Notes: generated by a model not told the origin, from the sequence alone. 64,000 nucleotides of DNA from Salinigranum halophilum (GCF_007004735.1 NZ_SSNL01000003.1:1-64000), one strand, 5' to 3'; numbered from the stretch's first letter, positions 53,190 through 63,652 are shown. A program made the numbers and translations.

Positions 53190-53269
53190 AGCGTCGGACT
53201 TCTATCTCCGTCGGTACTCCGTCGGAGGAAGACATCCGATGGTCGTGGGTTCAAATCCCATCGTGCTCG
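53166..53269 (+). tRNA. tRNA-Arg (anticodon TCT) with intron
   Basis: Acceptor stem GGGCACG (53166-53172) pairs with CGTGCTC (53262-53268) with one G-U. D arm GCTC...GAGC, anticodon stem TCGGA/TCCGA (53194-53198 and 53235-53239), and T arm GTGGG TTCAAAT CCCAT. The anticodon loop reads CT-TCT-A before a canonical position 37/38 intron of about 29 bases (53205-53233). CCA is not encoded; the discriminator base is G at 53269. The upstream 24 bases are shared with the end of the nuclease gene. Confidence 0.9.
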
Positions 53270-53307
53270 TCACTTCTCCGCGAACGACAGCGAGTAGTAG
53301 TGACGAG
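53266..53307 (+). terminator. Inverted repeat at the 3' end of the tRNA
   Basis: CTCGTCAC (53266-53273) and GTGACGAG (53300-53307) form a perfect 8-base inverted repeat with a 26-base spacer. It overlaps the tRNA end by four bases. It may be a processing or terminator structure, or a remnant of recombination beside the tRNA. No T-run follows. The rest of the gap to 53410 shows no gene. Confidence 0.4.
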
Positions 53308-53410
53308 TCCACGTGGGAGTTGAATCAGGGAGCGGGCGGTGAGCGAGCGAACGGGGGTCGCGTGTACAGAGGGCGATGGGTCCGCGCCCGCGCTCGCGTC
53401 TCGACGCCGA

Positions 53411-55237
53411 CTACCCGTCCGCCGCCGGGAGTCGCACCGTGAGCATCGACGCCCCGTCCCCGTCGGCCAACTGGACGTCACCCCCGAGGCGAGTGACCAC
53501 CCACTCGACGAGCCACGTGTTGAGTCCCGAAGCGTGTTCCAGCGGCGTCTCGCGCCCCGTTCTGACCGGGGTCCACTCGTTCGTCACCGTCTCCTCGAGA
53601 CGGAACCGCAGTTCGACCTCGTCCTCCGTGTTCCGAATCGTCACCGTCGGGCCCGCCCGGTCGTCCGCGGAGCCGACCGCCGCATCGAGGAGTTCTCGGA
53701 GGGCGACGGCGAGCGTCGCGTCGGCGGCGACCGGGGCGGTGTCGGGGCCGTCGATGTCGAGCCCGTGCACCCCATCGTCGACGACCCGCGTCCACTGCTG
53801 GTCGAGGAGTTCTCGGAGGTCGACGACCCACCGGTCGGCTTCGGCGGGTTCGAGCGTGAACTCCGCGTCCGTCGCTCGCTCGCTGAGGTCGTGGAGTTCC
53901 GTCGTCGCTCGCTGGATCGCTTCGGCCGAAGCCACGCCTCTGTCGTCGCCTCGTTCGGACAGTCGCCTGCACAGTTCGTCCGCGTGGCCCGCGATGACGT
54001 TCAGCTCGTTCCGAAGGTTGTGCCGGAGGACGCGGTGGAGTACTTGCAGTACCTGCTGTTGAATCCGCTCGTCGGTCACGTCCTCCTGGATGGCGACGAA
54101 CCCATCGACACGGTCCTCGTCGTAGATGGGCGCGATGGTCTGTCTGGCGTGGTAGAGTTCGCCGTTCGCTCGGCGGTCGACGATGGCCTCCCGCCACACC
54201 TCGCCCCCGTTGATGGTTCGGTACATCTCGTCGTAGTAGGCGTCGGACATCCGCCCCGAGTTGAGGAGGATGGGTTTCTCTCCGATCACCTCCGTGACGG
54301 AGTGTCCGGTAATCCGCTCGAACGACGGGTTGGCGTAGGTGATGGTTCCCGTGACGTCGGTGACGTAGATCGCCGGGGCAGCGTGTTCGACGGCCCGTGA
54401 GAGGTGTCTGACCTCTCGCTCGCGACGCTCTCGCTCGGTCACGTCGAGGAGGACGCCGGCGATGGCCACACCGCCGTCGACCCTGACGCCGCTCCCGCTG
54501 GTTTCGACCTCGATTCGCGTCCCATCGGCGCACAACCCGCTGAAGACGTAGTGTGCCCGCTCTCGATGTCCCTGTTCTCGGACCTCGAGGTACCGACGGA
54601 CCCTGCTGCGGTCCTCGGGCGCGACGAACGACATGACGGGCCGCCCTTCCATGGCCGCCGGCGTCGTCCGGAAGACGTCGGCCAGCCGGGGGCTGACGTA
54701 GCTGAACGCCCGGTCCTCGATGACGTATATCCCGACGATGTTCTGTTCGACGAGTCGCTGGTACCAGCGGCTGTGGAGTGTGTTCCCGTCGTCGAGCGGG
54801 ACTCGCTCGGTGGCTCTGTTTCTCGCTTCGACGCCGCGGTTCCCGTCGACGAGCGCGTCGACGCTCCGTGCGAGTAGTTCGTCCGCGAGGGCGTCCGACG
54901 TCCGGGGCCGAACGTCGGCCACGTCGTACGCCGCGACGGCCTCGCTGACCGCCGCGAGGTCGGCGTCGGTGAACAGCACGACAGGAACCGACGGCCGCCG
55001 CGCTCTGAGCGCCGCGAGAAACGAGTCGCCCGAGTCGCTCGCCTCGTCCGTGTCCGTCCACGGGGCGACGACGCAGACGACCGCATCGTCTTCGACCGCC
55101 GAGAGCGCCACCGCATTCGCCTCCCTGGTCGAGACGGAGACGCCCGGCAGCGCCCGCTCGACGGCACGTCCCGCTCGCACCGTCCGCGCGTCGTCACCCA
55201 CGAACAGGACGACCGAGTCGCGGTCCGGGTCGTTCAC
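53411..55237 (-). CDS. PAS-domain sensor histidine kinase with degenerate receiver and ATPase domains
   Basis: Protein of 608 residues without membrane helices. The first 125 residues resemble a receiver fold (VVLFVGDDARTV to VVLFTDADL) but lack the phospho-acceptor Asp. Two PAS domains follow (about 160-280 and 290-400; for example AIYVTDVTGTITYANPSFERIT). The H-box is VLHRVLRHNLRNELNVIAG. The ATPase domain is poorly kept: the N-box reads LRELLDAAV without the usual Asn, and no clear DxGxG is seen. It is soluble and haloarchaeal in type. Signal and partner are unknown, and no response regulator lies nearby. Confidence 0.88.
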   Translation of the reverse strand: MNDPDRDSVVLFVGDDARTVRAGRAVERALPGVSVSTREANAVALSAVEDDAVVCVVAPWTDTDEASDSGDSFLAALRARRPSVPVVLFTDADLAAVSEAVAAYDVADVRPRTSDALADELLARSVDALVDGNRGVEARNRATERVPLDDGNTLHSRWYQRLVEQNIVGIYVIEDRAFSYVSPRLADVFRTTPAAMEGRPVMSFVAPEDRSRVRRYLEVREQGHRERAHYVFSGLCADGTRIEVETSGSGVRVDGGVAIAGVLLDVTERERREREVRHLSRAVEHAAPAIYVTDVTGTITYANPSFERITGHSVTEVIGEKPILLNSGRMSDAYYDEMYRTINGGEVWREAIVDRRANGELYHARQTIAPIYDEDRVDGFVAIQEDVTDERIQQQVLQVLHRVLRHNLRNELNVIAGHADELCRRLSERGDDRGVASAEAIQRATTELHDLSERATDAEFTLEPAEADRWVVDLRELLDQQWTRVVDDGVHGLDIDGPDTAPVAADATLAVALRELLDAAVGSADDRAGPTVTIRNTEDEVELRFRLEETVTNEWTPVRTGRETPLEHASGLNTWLVEWVVTRLGGDVQLADGDGASMLTVRLPAADG

Positions 55238-55616
55238 GGCCGTCCTCCACGTCTCACGTAGACGAGGCTGTCGGTCTCACGCCCCGGCGACCGTCGAGAC
55301 GACTTCATGCACCCGACACCCGTCCCCGACATATACGTCTATCTCCGGGAGATTCGACGGTGAGAATCCGGGCACGCGGTCTCTTCAGTGCCTCGCGGGT
55401 GCTGTTGTTCGCGGTCGGCAAAAGAACGGAGCAGTGTCGGTCGAACGGCGGTGCAACGGGTCAGGGGGATGGGTGAGTGAGTCCACCCGAGGGGCTCACT
55501 CTCGCGGGTGGCGTACTGCGCTCACGGGGAGCGAGGCTCCCCGTTCGCTTCGAGGCTTCCCTTCGGTCAGCCTCGCTCGCTCCCCGCTCGTTCCAGAGGT
55601 TCTTACAGAACCTCGC
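55238..55616. other. Gap between the kinase and thermosome genes
   Basis: Holds the promoter side of the kinase gene and the 3' side of the thermosome gene. The second half is full of hairpins: ACGGGGAGC/GCTCCCCGT (55523-55531 and 55535-55543) and others. No coding sequence was found. Confidence 0.55.
55523..55613 (-). terminator. Cluster of hairpins after the thermosome gene
   Basis: GAGGTTCT (55595-55602) and AGAACCTC (55606-55613), with a three-base loop, form a hairpin four bases after the thermosome stop. A second perfect 9-base hairpin lies at 55523-55543, and a CGAGGCT/AGCCTCG pair between them adds more structure. Together they could protect and end this highly expressed mRNA. Confidence 0.5.
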
Positions 55617-57302
<1,686 letters not shown>

Positions 57303-57329
57303 AGTACACCAGCGGATTGTTTGTGATTC

Positions 57330-57337
57330 TATATAAA
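57330..57337 (-). promoter_or_regulatory. TATA box of the thermosome gene
   Basis: On the minus strand TTTATATA is preceded by CGAAACG. The distance of about 28 bases to the ATG predicts a nearly leaderless, probably heat-inducible mRNA. The remainder of the intergenic region to 57579 shows a plus-strand TTTTTATACG stretch (about 57412-57421), but no gene was seen for it to serve. Confidence 0.55.
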
Positions 57338-57579
57338 CGTTTCGTTAGTGGTGCTGCCGAATCGCCACACGGGGACGAGATGTGTCACGTGAAGTGTTAG
57401 CATGCTACGGCCGTTTTTATACGAACCGCTCGCGGCTCGAATCGAGTGACTGCCGTCCGAGACGGGGGTGACCGTCGAGTCGCCGTCCTCGCTCTCATCG
57501 ACGTGTAACGGGCCGAAGAAGCCGGTTCCCGAGTGACACACCGACCCACCTCGGCCGGCGGTCCCGGACTCGACGCCGC

Positions 57580-58116
57580 TTACGACTTGACGTCGAACCC
57601 GCGGGTGAGTTCGTTGTGCTTCCGTTCGAGGAAAGAGTAGACGGCCCCGTGGGGAGCCCCGTCGAGGATCATCTTCGTCGCCCGGCGAACGGCCTCGACC
57701 TCTTCGGGTTGGCCGATGATACCCAGTGTGGAGCCGTAGATGACGACCTCCGCGCCGGTGAGTTCCTCCATCAGCTCCCTCGTCCGCCCGTTCTCGCCGA
57801 TGAGCCGGCCCTTCTGGCGCTGGAGGTCGTTCTTGTTTCTGGTGTACTCTGCGAGGTCGATGAGTTCGAACATGCGCAGGTCGTCGTCGAGAAGCGACAG
57901 CGCGGCGTCGGGCTTGAACCCTCTCCCGACGGCGCGGACGATGTCGGGTGCCACCATCCCGGAGACGGGGTCGCCGACGGAGTCGACGGCGACGCTGCCG
58001 CTCTCGGAGTCGATGTCGAGACGGACCTCCGCGCGACGTTCGATCTCGCGCATGGTCTCGCCTCCTTCACCGATGAGGACACCGATGCGGTCCTGCGGCA
58101 CCTTCACGTGCTGCAT
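57580..58116 (-). CDS. KH-domain ribosome biogenesis protein, Pno1/Dim2-like
   Basis: Archaeal KH protein of 178 residues. Two KH domains contain IGVLIGEGGETMREIERR and KGRLIGENGRTRELMEEL, both with the GxxG RNA-binding loop. The family includes eukaryotic Pno1/Dim2, which acts in small subunit maturation with RIO kinases. The RIO1 and aIF1A genes lie on the same strand upstream, consistent with a shared role, though a patatin gene is inserted between them. Start at 58116. Confidence 0.9.
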   Translation of the reverse strand: MQHVKVPQDRIGVLIGEGGETMREIERRAEVRLDIDSESGSVAVDSVGDPVSGMVAPDIVRAVGRGFKPDAALSLLDDDLRMFELIDLAEYTRNKNDLQRQKGRLIGENGRTRELMEELTGAEVVIYGSTLGIIGQPEEVEAVRRATKMILDGAPHGAVYSFLERKHNELTRGFDVKS

Positions 58117-58172
58117 GGTCCAGGATATCCGACGGAGCGGTTTAAGCGTTCCTTCGTGGCCGTACGTCCGTG

Positions 58173-60095
58173 TCACCTGTCGACGTCGACCGTCCGGTCG
58201 GGCGCGGACAGGGGCCGAGCCGACAGCTGGTCGCGGAGCCACCGACGGTCATCCCCCATTCCCGTCGCGACGATGCGGCCCGCGGCGAGCTCGTGGACGA
58301 ACGTCCAGCGAGCCTCGACCCGCCGGCCGCTCGGTTCGATGCCCTCGAACGGCGCGCGGTGACAGCCCGTCATGACCGCGCGGACGACGACACGGTCGCC
58401 TTCTGCCACCACGTCCCGGACGCTGACGCGGAGGTCGGGGAACGCGTCCCGGTAGGACTGGACGAACGCGACGTACTCGTCGCGTCCCTCGACGTCGTCG
58501 CCAGTCCGACGGAAGACGTGGTCGGGAGCGACGAGTTCGCGCGCGACGGCGGCGGTCCGGCGGTCGTCGCCCCAGAGCTGTTCGGCGTGGCGGACAGCAA
58601 CCTCCCGCGCCTCCGCCGCACTGTCCATGTCGGAGACGACGGGTGTCGCTGTCGCCGCCGGCGTCGCGGGACCGTCGGTCGTGTCGGCCACCGACCGCAG
58701 CCCGCCGTCGTCCACCGTGAGCCACGACTCGGCGACGACCGGGTCGCCGTCACGCTCGACGACGCGGGCGATTTCGACGCCACGAATCGTGACGTCCTCG
58801 TCCGAGGGCTCTCGTCCGAAGAGCCGCCCCGTGTGACGGCCACGTGCGACCCACACCAGTGCCACCCGGTCGCCTTCGGCCAGGTCCGTCTCGACGTCGA
58901 GTTCGAGCCCATCGAGTGCGCTCTTGACTCGTTCGACGTACGCCTCGTACGCCGCCGGCCCCCGGCCGGTCCCGGCTTCGGTGGCGTGGAGCTCGAAGTC
59001 GTCGGCGAGGTAGACTCCCGCGGCGGGACTCTCGGTGTTCCACAGCGCCTCGACGGTGCCGCGGACGAGCCGCCGGTTCCGCTCGGCGTCGAGGAAGGCG
59101 GTGGCTGCGCGCCCCCCCTCGCGGCGCAACCCGTCGAGGAACGCCGGTCGGCAGTCGAGCTTCGAGGCTGCCGTCAACGGCGCGTCCGCGAGTCGGTCCT
59201 CGTCGAGGCCGATGCACCGGACAGCGACCTGCTGGTAGGGCGCCGAGAGCGCGCCCTCCGCGACCCACTCGTTGACCCGCCTGATGAACGCCAACTCCTG
59301 GTTGACGGAGAGGTTCCCACCCAGTTCGTTTCGCCGGTCGGCGATGGACGTCAGCGTGGTCGGGACCCCCTCGCGGCGCTGTGGATTGATCCGTACCAGC
59401 CAGATTTCCTCGGGCTTCCGCTCCGTCGACACCCCCGCCAGGAGGTCGCGAACGGGTGGGTTCTGTGAGAACAGGCCGTCCCAGTACCGTCGCTCTTCAC
59501 TCTCGCCTTCGACGCTGACGGCGCTGAACAGTGTCGGGACGGCCGCCGACGCGAGCACCGCATCGATGGTGACCTCCCGCTCGGTGAACGTCCGGAACGT
59601 CCCTCGCTCGACGTCGACGGCACCGAGGTGGAGCGTCGGTGCCGTCTCGGGCAGCGTCGCGACGACCCGTGCCAGTTCCTCGGGCGGCACCGCCCGCTCG
59701 AGCGCCCGCCGGAGGTACCACGACGTCCACACGGATACTGCCGAGTCGTCGGGGCTCACCACCGGCAGCGGCAGGCCGCCGTCCCGGGCGTGTGCCCACC
59801 ACACACCGACCCGGTTCGTCGCCGCCACCATCGGGTCCGTCGCCGCGATGTCGTCCCACACCTGTGCGAGGAGGGCCCGTGCCCGTTCGCGACCCGCTTC
59901 CTCGCTCGCCTCGCTCACCAGCCCGTACCACGCGAGGAACGCACAGATTCCACCGCCGGACGTCCCCGTCAGCCCCACGATTTCGGCGGCGTCCGGTTCG
60001 GTTAGCAGGCGGTCGAGGACCCCCGCGGTGAACGCGGTGTGACTTCCTCCACCCTGACAGGCGACGGCGACACGCCGCCGACTCTCCTCGGTCAT
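58173..60095 (-). CDS. Patatin-like phospholipase fused to two SnoaL-like domains
   Basis: Protein of 640 residues. The N-terminal patatin domain has the oxyanion loop CQGGGSHTAF, nucleophile S46 in TGTSGGGICA, and catalytic Asp in YWDGLFSQNPP. After residue about 355 come two SnoaL/ester-cyclase-like domains, LVRGTVEALWNTESPAAG... and AVRHAEQLWGDDRRT..., separated by a linker (DGPATPAATATPV). The patatin part is expected to hydrolyse lipid esters. No patatin-SnoaL-SnoaL combination is known to me. The gene sits between the KH-protein and RIO1 genes, which are normally close neighbours in haloarchaea. Confidence 0.85.
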   Translation of the reverse strand: MTEESRRRVAVACQGGGSHTAFTAGVLDRLLTEPDAAEIVGLTGTSGGGICAFLAWYGLVSEASEEAGRERARALLAQVWDDIAATDPMVAATNRVGVWWAHARDGGLPLPVVSPDDSAVSVWTSWYLRRALERAVPPEELARVVATLPETAPTLHLGAVDVERGTFRTFTEREVTIDAVLASAAVPTLFSAVSVEGESEERRYWDGLFSQNPPVRDLLAGVSTERKPEEIWLVRINPQRREGVPTTLTSIADRRNELGGNLSVNQELAFIRRVNEWVAEGALSAPYQQVAVRCIGLDEDRLADAPLTAASKLDCRPAFLDGLRREGGRAATAFLDAERNRRLVRGTVEALWNTESPAAGVYLADDFELHATEAGTGRGPAAYEAYVERVKSALDGLELDVETDLAEGDRVALVWVARGRHTGRLFGREPSDEDVTIRGVEIARVVERDGDPVVAESWLTVDDGGLRSVADTTDGPATPAATATPVVSDMDSAAEAREVAVRHAEQLWGDDRRTAAVARELVAPDHVFRRTGDDVEGRDEYVAFVQSYRDAFPDLRVSVRDVVAEGDRVVVRAVMTGCHRAPFEGIEPSGRRVEARWTFVHELAAGRIVATGMGDDRRWLRDQLSARPLSAPDRTVDVDR

Positions 60096-60195
60096 GTCTG
60101 CTGAGGAAGGTTTCCGAACGGATAGCCCTATCTACGGCCCGTGAGACAGTCTCGGCGGCTGAGACGACGGGGACCTCTCGGAACCGGAACGAGAT

Positions 60196-61050
60196 TCACG
60201 ACCGCTCGCCCGTCACGTAGTCGTACAGGTCGTCGGGGCTCGTCTCGAGCCCCTGCCGCGTGAAGAAGTTCGCCACGTTTCGGCAGTCGCGTCTGAGGAA
60301 CTCGTCGGCGTTGCGGTGGTGGACCGTCACGGCCTGGCCGAGGTCGATGACGACGAGTTCGCCGTCGTGGATGATGAGGTTGTACTCCGAGAGGTCGCCG
60401 TGGACGAGCCCCGCGGTGTGGAGCCGTCGCATGTACTCGCTCACCACCTCGTACGCCGTCTCGGGGTTCTCGACGTTGACCTCGGCGAGCCGTCGCGCAC
60501 GGTCTTCGACCAGCCCCACGAGTTCCATGACGAGGACGTTCCGCTCGACGGCGATGGGTTTCGGCACGCGGACGCCGGCCTTCCGGGCGCGTTCGAGGTT
60601 CGCGAACTCCTTGCGCGTCCACGCGAGGACGATCTTCGACTTGTCGTTCCCGATGCCCTCGAAGCGTGGGTCGCCGTCGAGGTAGTCGCGCATGTGCTGA
60701 AAGTCCGAGGCGTTGATGCGGTAGATCTTGACCGCGATATCGCCGTCTTCGCCGAGCGCCTCGTAGACGTTCGCTTCCTTGCCGGTGGAGATGGGCCCGC
60801 CGAAGGCATCGATGTGGCCGTCCTGGACGAGTTTGTAGATGGCGGCGAAGGTGGCGTCGTCGAACACCGACTGCTCGACCTTGAACTGGTCGGCGTCCTT
60901 CAGCCGCTTGCGAAACTCGTCGAACTCGCGGTCCCGTTTGCGGGCGATGCGGTCGGCGTCGGTGTCGGAGACGTCGATCTCCTCCCACTCGTCGCCGAAC
61001 CCCTCCCCCTCGCCCTCCTCGGGTGCGATCAGGCCGAACTCCTCTGTCAT
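60196..61050 (-). CDS. rio1: RIO1 serine protein kinase
   Basis: RIO-type kinase of 284 residues. An N-terminal winged-helix-like extension (residues 1-80) precedes the kinase core: STGKEANVYEAL is the flexible P-loop equivalent, VKIYRI holds the conserved Lys, HGDLSEYNLI the catalytic loop and VIDLGQAV the metal-binding Asp. RIO1 helps small-subunit maturation. The ATG at 61050 is chosen; the frame continues upstream without coding character. aIF1A lies 121 bases upstream in the same direction. Confidence 0.95.
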   Translation of the reverse strand: MTEEFGLIAPEEGEGEGFGDEWEEIDVSDTDADRIARKRDREFDEFRKRLKDADQFKVEQSVFDDATFAAIYKLVQDGHIDAFGGPISTGKEANVYEALGEDGDIAVKIYRINASDFQHMRDYLDGDPRFEGIGNDKSKIVLAWTRKEFANLERARKAGVRVPKPIAVERNVLVMELVGLVEDRARRLAEVNVENPETAYEVVSEYMRRLHTAGLVHGDLSEYNLIIHDGELVVIDLGQAVTVHHRNADEFLRRDCRNVANFFTRQGLETSPDDLYDYVTGERS

Positions 61051-61171
61051 CTCCTTCGAGATAGGAGGAGGAACGTGAAAAGCGTGGGTATCGGCGTCAG
61101 GGATACCATCGCGCTTCGACGGCGAAACGCACCGCTCCTCGGCGGTGGTCGTCCCGAAAAGCAGCCGTCGA

Positions 61172-61462
61172 CTACTGGATGTGGCCTTCTTCGCGCAACT
61201 GGTCCGCCTCGCTCTTCTCGTAGCGCCAGGCGATGTCGCCCTTCTCGTCCTGCCAGTCCCACGGCTCGACGAGCACGACGTCGTCTTCGCGGATCCAGAT
61301 GCGCTTTTGCATCCGGCCCGGGATGCGAGCGGTGCGCTCGACGCCGTCGGCACAGCGGACCTTCACGCGGTTGGCTCCGAGCATGTCCGTCACGACGGCG
61401 AACACCTCGTCCTCGTCGGGCATCCGGAGGTCGCGTCGCGTCTCGTCTCCGTCTTTCGCCAT
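61172..61462 (-). CDS. eif1A: Translation initiation factor aIF1A
   Basis: OB-fold factor of 96 residues with the sequences [37 protein letters not shown] and ending [17 protein letters not shown]. It binds the small-subunit A site during start codon selection. First gene of the cluster with RIO1 and the KH protein. Confidence 0.97.
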   Translation of the reverse strand: MAKDGDETRRDLRMPDEDEVFAVVTDMLGANRVKVRCADGVERTARIPGRMQKRIWIREDDVVLVEPWDWQDEKGDIAWRYEKSEADQLREEGHIQ

Positions 61463-61594
61463 ATTTCCGAGTTGGTGAGCATTCGGTTTAAACCCGCCGT
61501 TCGCCCGTCAGGTCGGGTGTGGACGCCGCTCACGAAACCGATAGGCAGCGCCGGCCCGGCTGGGTCCGGTCACGACGGCGGTCCAGGTCGGTCC

Positions 61595-62587
61595 TCAGCG
61601 CTGTGTCTCCAGCACCTCGCGGCCGGGCGCGATGAGCTCGTCGAGGTAGTCCGCGAGCGCGCCCTTCGCGTCGGCCGGGTGGAGTTCACCCGACTCGAGG
61701 TCCGCCTCCAGCGCCTCGTAGCTCTCGTACGTGAGATTCCCGCCGTACTTCTCGGGTCGCTCGACCACGACTTCGGTGAACCGGGGGAAGACGTGGTACT
61801 GGAATATCTGTAAGACGGGGTTCTCGCGCTCGTTCCCCTCGTCGTCGGGGTCGGGAGTCGCCGTCTGTGGGCAGTACGCGCTGTTGACCTTGTCGACGAG
61901 GTCCGCGGCGGAGTCTTCCATCGAGATGGTGACGCCCTCCGACGAGGACATCTTGCCGACGCCGGTCGTCAGGTCGGCGAGGATGGGGGTGTGCAGCGCC
62001 GGTCGCGACTCGTACCCCACCGAGGGGAGTTCCTCGCGGGCGAGCATGTGGACCTTCCGCTGGTCTAACCCCCCGACGGCGAGGTCGAGGTCGAGGTACT
62101 CGATGTCGAGCGCCTGCATCAGCGGGTAGACCATCTGCGACACCTTCGCGTGCTCGCCCCGCTGGATCTCCGCCATCGCCCGCTGGGCCCGTGCAACCGT
62201 CGTCTCCAGTTCGAGCGCGTGCAGGTCGAGGACGTACTCCTCGTCGAGCTGGTACTCCGAGCCGAGGACGAACTCCGTCTGCGCCTCGTCGAGGCCGTAC
62301 GCGATGAACTGCTGTTTCATCTTCTCCGCCGTGGCGCGGATCTCCTCGAACGTCCCCTTGTCGTTGAGGTACGCGTGGACGTCGGCGAGCAGGATGACGA
62401 CCTCGAAGCCTTCCTCCTGGAGGTCGATGAGTTTGTTCGCCGTCAGCATGTGGCCGATGTGGAGGACGCCGGAGGGTTCGTATCCGACGTACGCCCGCTT
62501 TCCGTCGGGGTCATCGCTCAGCGCACGTACCTCCTCCTCGGTGACCACCTCGGACGTGTTCCGGGTGATCCGTTCGTAGGCGTCCAT
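61595..62587 (-). CDS. tyrS: Tyrosyl-tRNA synthetase
   Basis: Class I synthetase of 330 residues, the archaeal TyrRS length without the bacterial S4 domain. HIGH signature at HIGHMLTANK and KMSKS signature at KMSSSEG. YVGYEPSGVLHIGH is the tyrosine-binding entry. It attaches Tyr to tRNA-Tyr. The ATG at 62587 precedes the conserved MDAYERITRN start; the frame continues upstream without support. Confidence 0.97.
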   Translation of the reverse strand: MDAYERITRNTSEVVTEEEVRALSDDPDGKRAYVGYEPSGVLHIGHMLTANKLIDLQEEGFEVVILLADVHAYLNDKGTFEEIRATAEKMKQQFIAYGLDEAQTEFVLGSEYQLDEEYVLDLHALELETTVARAQRAMAEIQRGEHAKVSQMVYPLMQALDIEYLDLDLAVGGLDQRKVHMLAREELPSVGYESRPALHTPILADLTTGVGKMSSSEGVTISMEDSAADLVDKVNSAYCPQTATPDPDDEGNERENPVLQIFQYHVFPRFTEVVVERPEKYGGNLTYESYEALEADLESGELHPADAKGALADYLDELIAPGREVLETQR

Positions 62588-62717
62588 ACGCGTGGGGAAT
62601 CGACGATACGGGATATGACTTCTGGAACCGCTCGCACGCGGCGCTCCTCCACGTTCGCTCCGTGACCGCCGCAACCGACAGTCTGATTCGCGCTCCGCCG
62701 TACCTCATCACGAGACG

Positions 62718-63020
62718 ATGGCTTCGCTCCGCTCCCCCCTCGCCCTGTTCGTCGGCTTCTTCGTCTTCGTCAGCATCCCGCTCGTCGCCATGTGGGTCTC
62801 CGTCGGCGACCCGGCCCTCCTCCTCCCGCTGCTCGGTTTCGTCGTCTACTTCCTCGTCGCGCACGTCGTCGTCCCCGGGTGGGTCTACCTCGACGCCAAG
62901 AGCGCGAGGAACGACTACGCCGTCGCCTGGACCGTCCTGAGCTTCTTCGTCCCGCTCGTCGGGGCACTGGTCTACCTGTTGCTCGTGCGCAGCCGCCGGG
63001 ACGTGGCGTCGAGCGGCTAG
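62718..63020 (+). CDS. Small membrane protein, PLDc_N-like
   Basis: Protein of 100 residues with three hydrophobic helices. Positive charges near helix ends (SARNDY, RSRRDVA) and the WTVLSFFVPLVGALVYLLLVR motif resemble the phospholipase D N-terminal (PLDc_N) membrane domain. No nuclease or lipase motif is present. Function is unknown. Confidence 0.7.
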   Translation: MASLRSPLALFVGFFVFVSIPLVAMWVSVGDPALLLPLLGFVVYFLVAHVVVPGWVYLDAKSARNDYAVAWTVLSFFVPLVGALVYLLLVRSRRDVASSG

Positions 63021-63123
63021 CCGAACCACGGCCTGACGCATCGTGTACGCTCCGCACTGTCCGTTCCTCCTGTAGATATCTTCATCATCGTTCGTGTCGT
63101 TCGAAGTATCGGTGAACTACACT

Positions 63124-63594
63124 ATGACAACGAAAGCTGCAGAGAGTGGCGACGCGCTCGCACGGTACTTCGGCCTCCGCGGCAAGTATCTAGCGCAGTT
63201 GAGCGAACACGGCTTCCTCGCCCAGAACGGGCGGATCAGCGCCGCAGTGCTCGGGAGCGTCTTCCAGCCGGCCCCGGGCGGGGAAGCGGAGTGGGAGAAA
63301 CACTGCCGCGAACACCCGCGCGACCCGCTCTGTCTCCTCGGCGCCCGTGCCGATATCCGACTCGACGAACTGTTCGAGATACGTGACGACTACCTCAACG
63401 CCATCACGGAAGCCGGACTGACCGACGTCCAGCGCGGCGTCTCGGACATGGTCGCGAGCGGCGTCGGTGTCGGCGTCGCCGTCGGCGGGAACGCCGGACT
63501 CGTCTCCCCCGACCAGCCGAACGCCGACGACATCATCAACAACCCGATAATCGGGCCGCGGGCGCGCGAGTTCGCCGTCCGGATGATGTTCTGA
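63124..63594 (+). CDS. Haloarchaeal protein of unknown function
   Basis: Protein of 156 residues, ATG at 63124 (an upstream start at 63094 exists). It has a helical N-terminus (ALARYFGLRGKYLAQLSEHG) and a glycine-valine-rich segment SGVGVGVAVGGNAG that could insert into a membrane. The ending, DIINNPIIGPRAREFAVRMMF, is distinctive. No family motif was recognised. A hairpin with a following T-run ends the unit. Confidence 0.65.
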   Translation: MTTKAAESGDALARYFGLRGKYLAQLSEHGFLAQNGRISAAVLGSVFQPAPGGEAEWEKHCREHPRDPLCLLGARADIRLDELFEIRDDYLNAITEAGLTDVQRGVSDMVASGVGVGVAVGGNAGLVSPDQPNADDIINNPIIGPRAREFAVRMMF

Positions 63595-63625
63595 TACCGT
63601 CGGCTGTAAGCTGGCGAACGGGTTC

Positions 63626-63652
63626 GGCACCCCGGGTGCCCGACGGGTTTTT
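63626..63652 (+). terminator. Hairpin terminator after the 63124 gene
   Basis: GGCACC (63626-63631) and GGTGCC (63635-63640) form a hairpin, followed by GGGTTTTT (63645-63652). Terminator for the plus-strand gene. Confidence 0.5.

Noticed and set aside
53300-53345. Partial duplication of the tRNA T-arm (GAGTTGAATCAGG) as an attachment site copy
   Set aside because: Only short, imperfect similarity to the tRNA 3' end; no integrase gene nearby.
57329-57541. 70-residue minus-strand frame upstream of the thermosome
   Set aside because: It covers the thermosome promoter, has no acidic bias and no recognisable motif.
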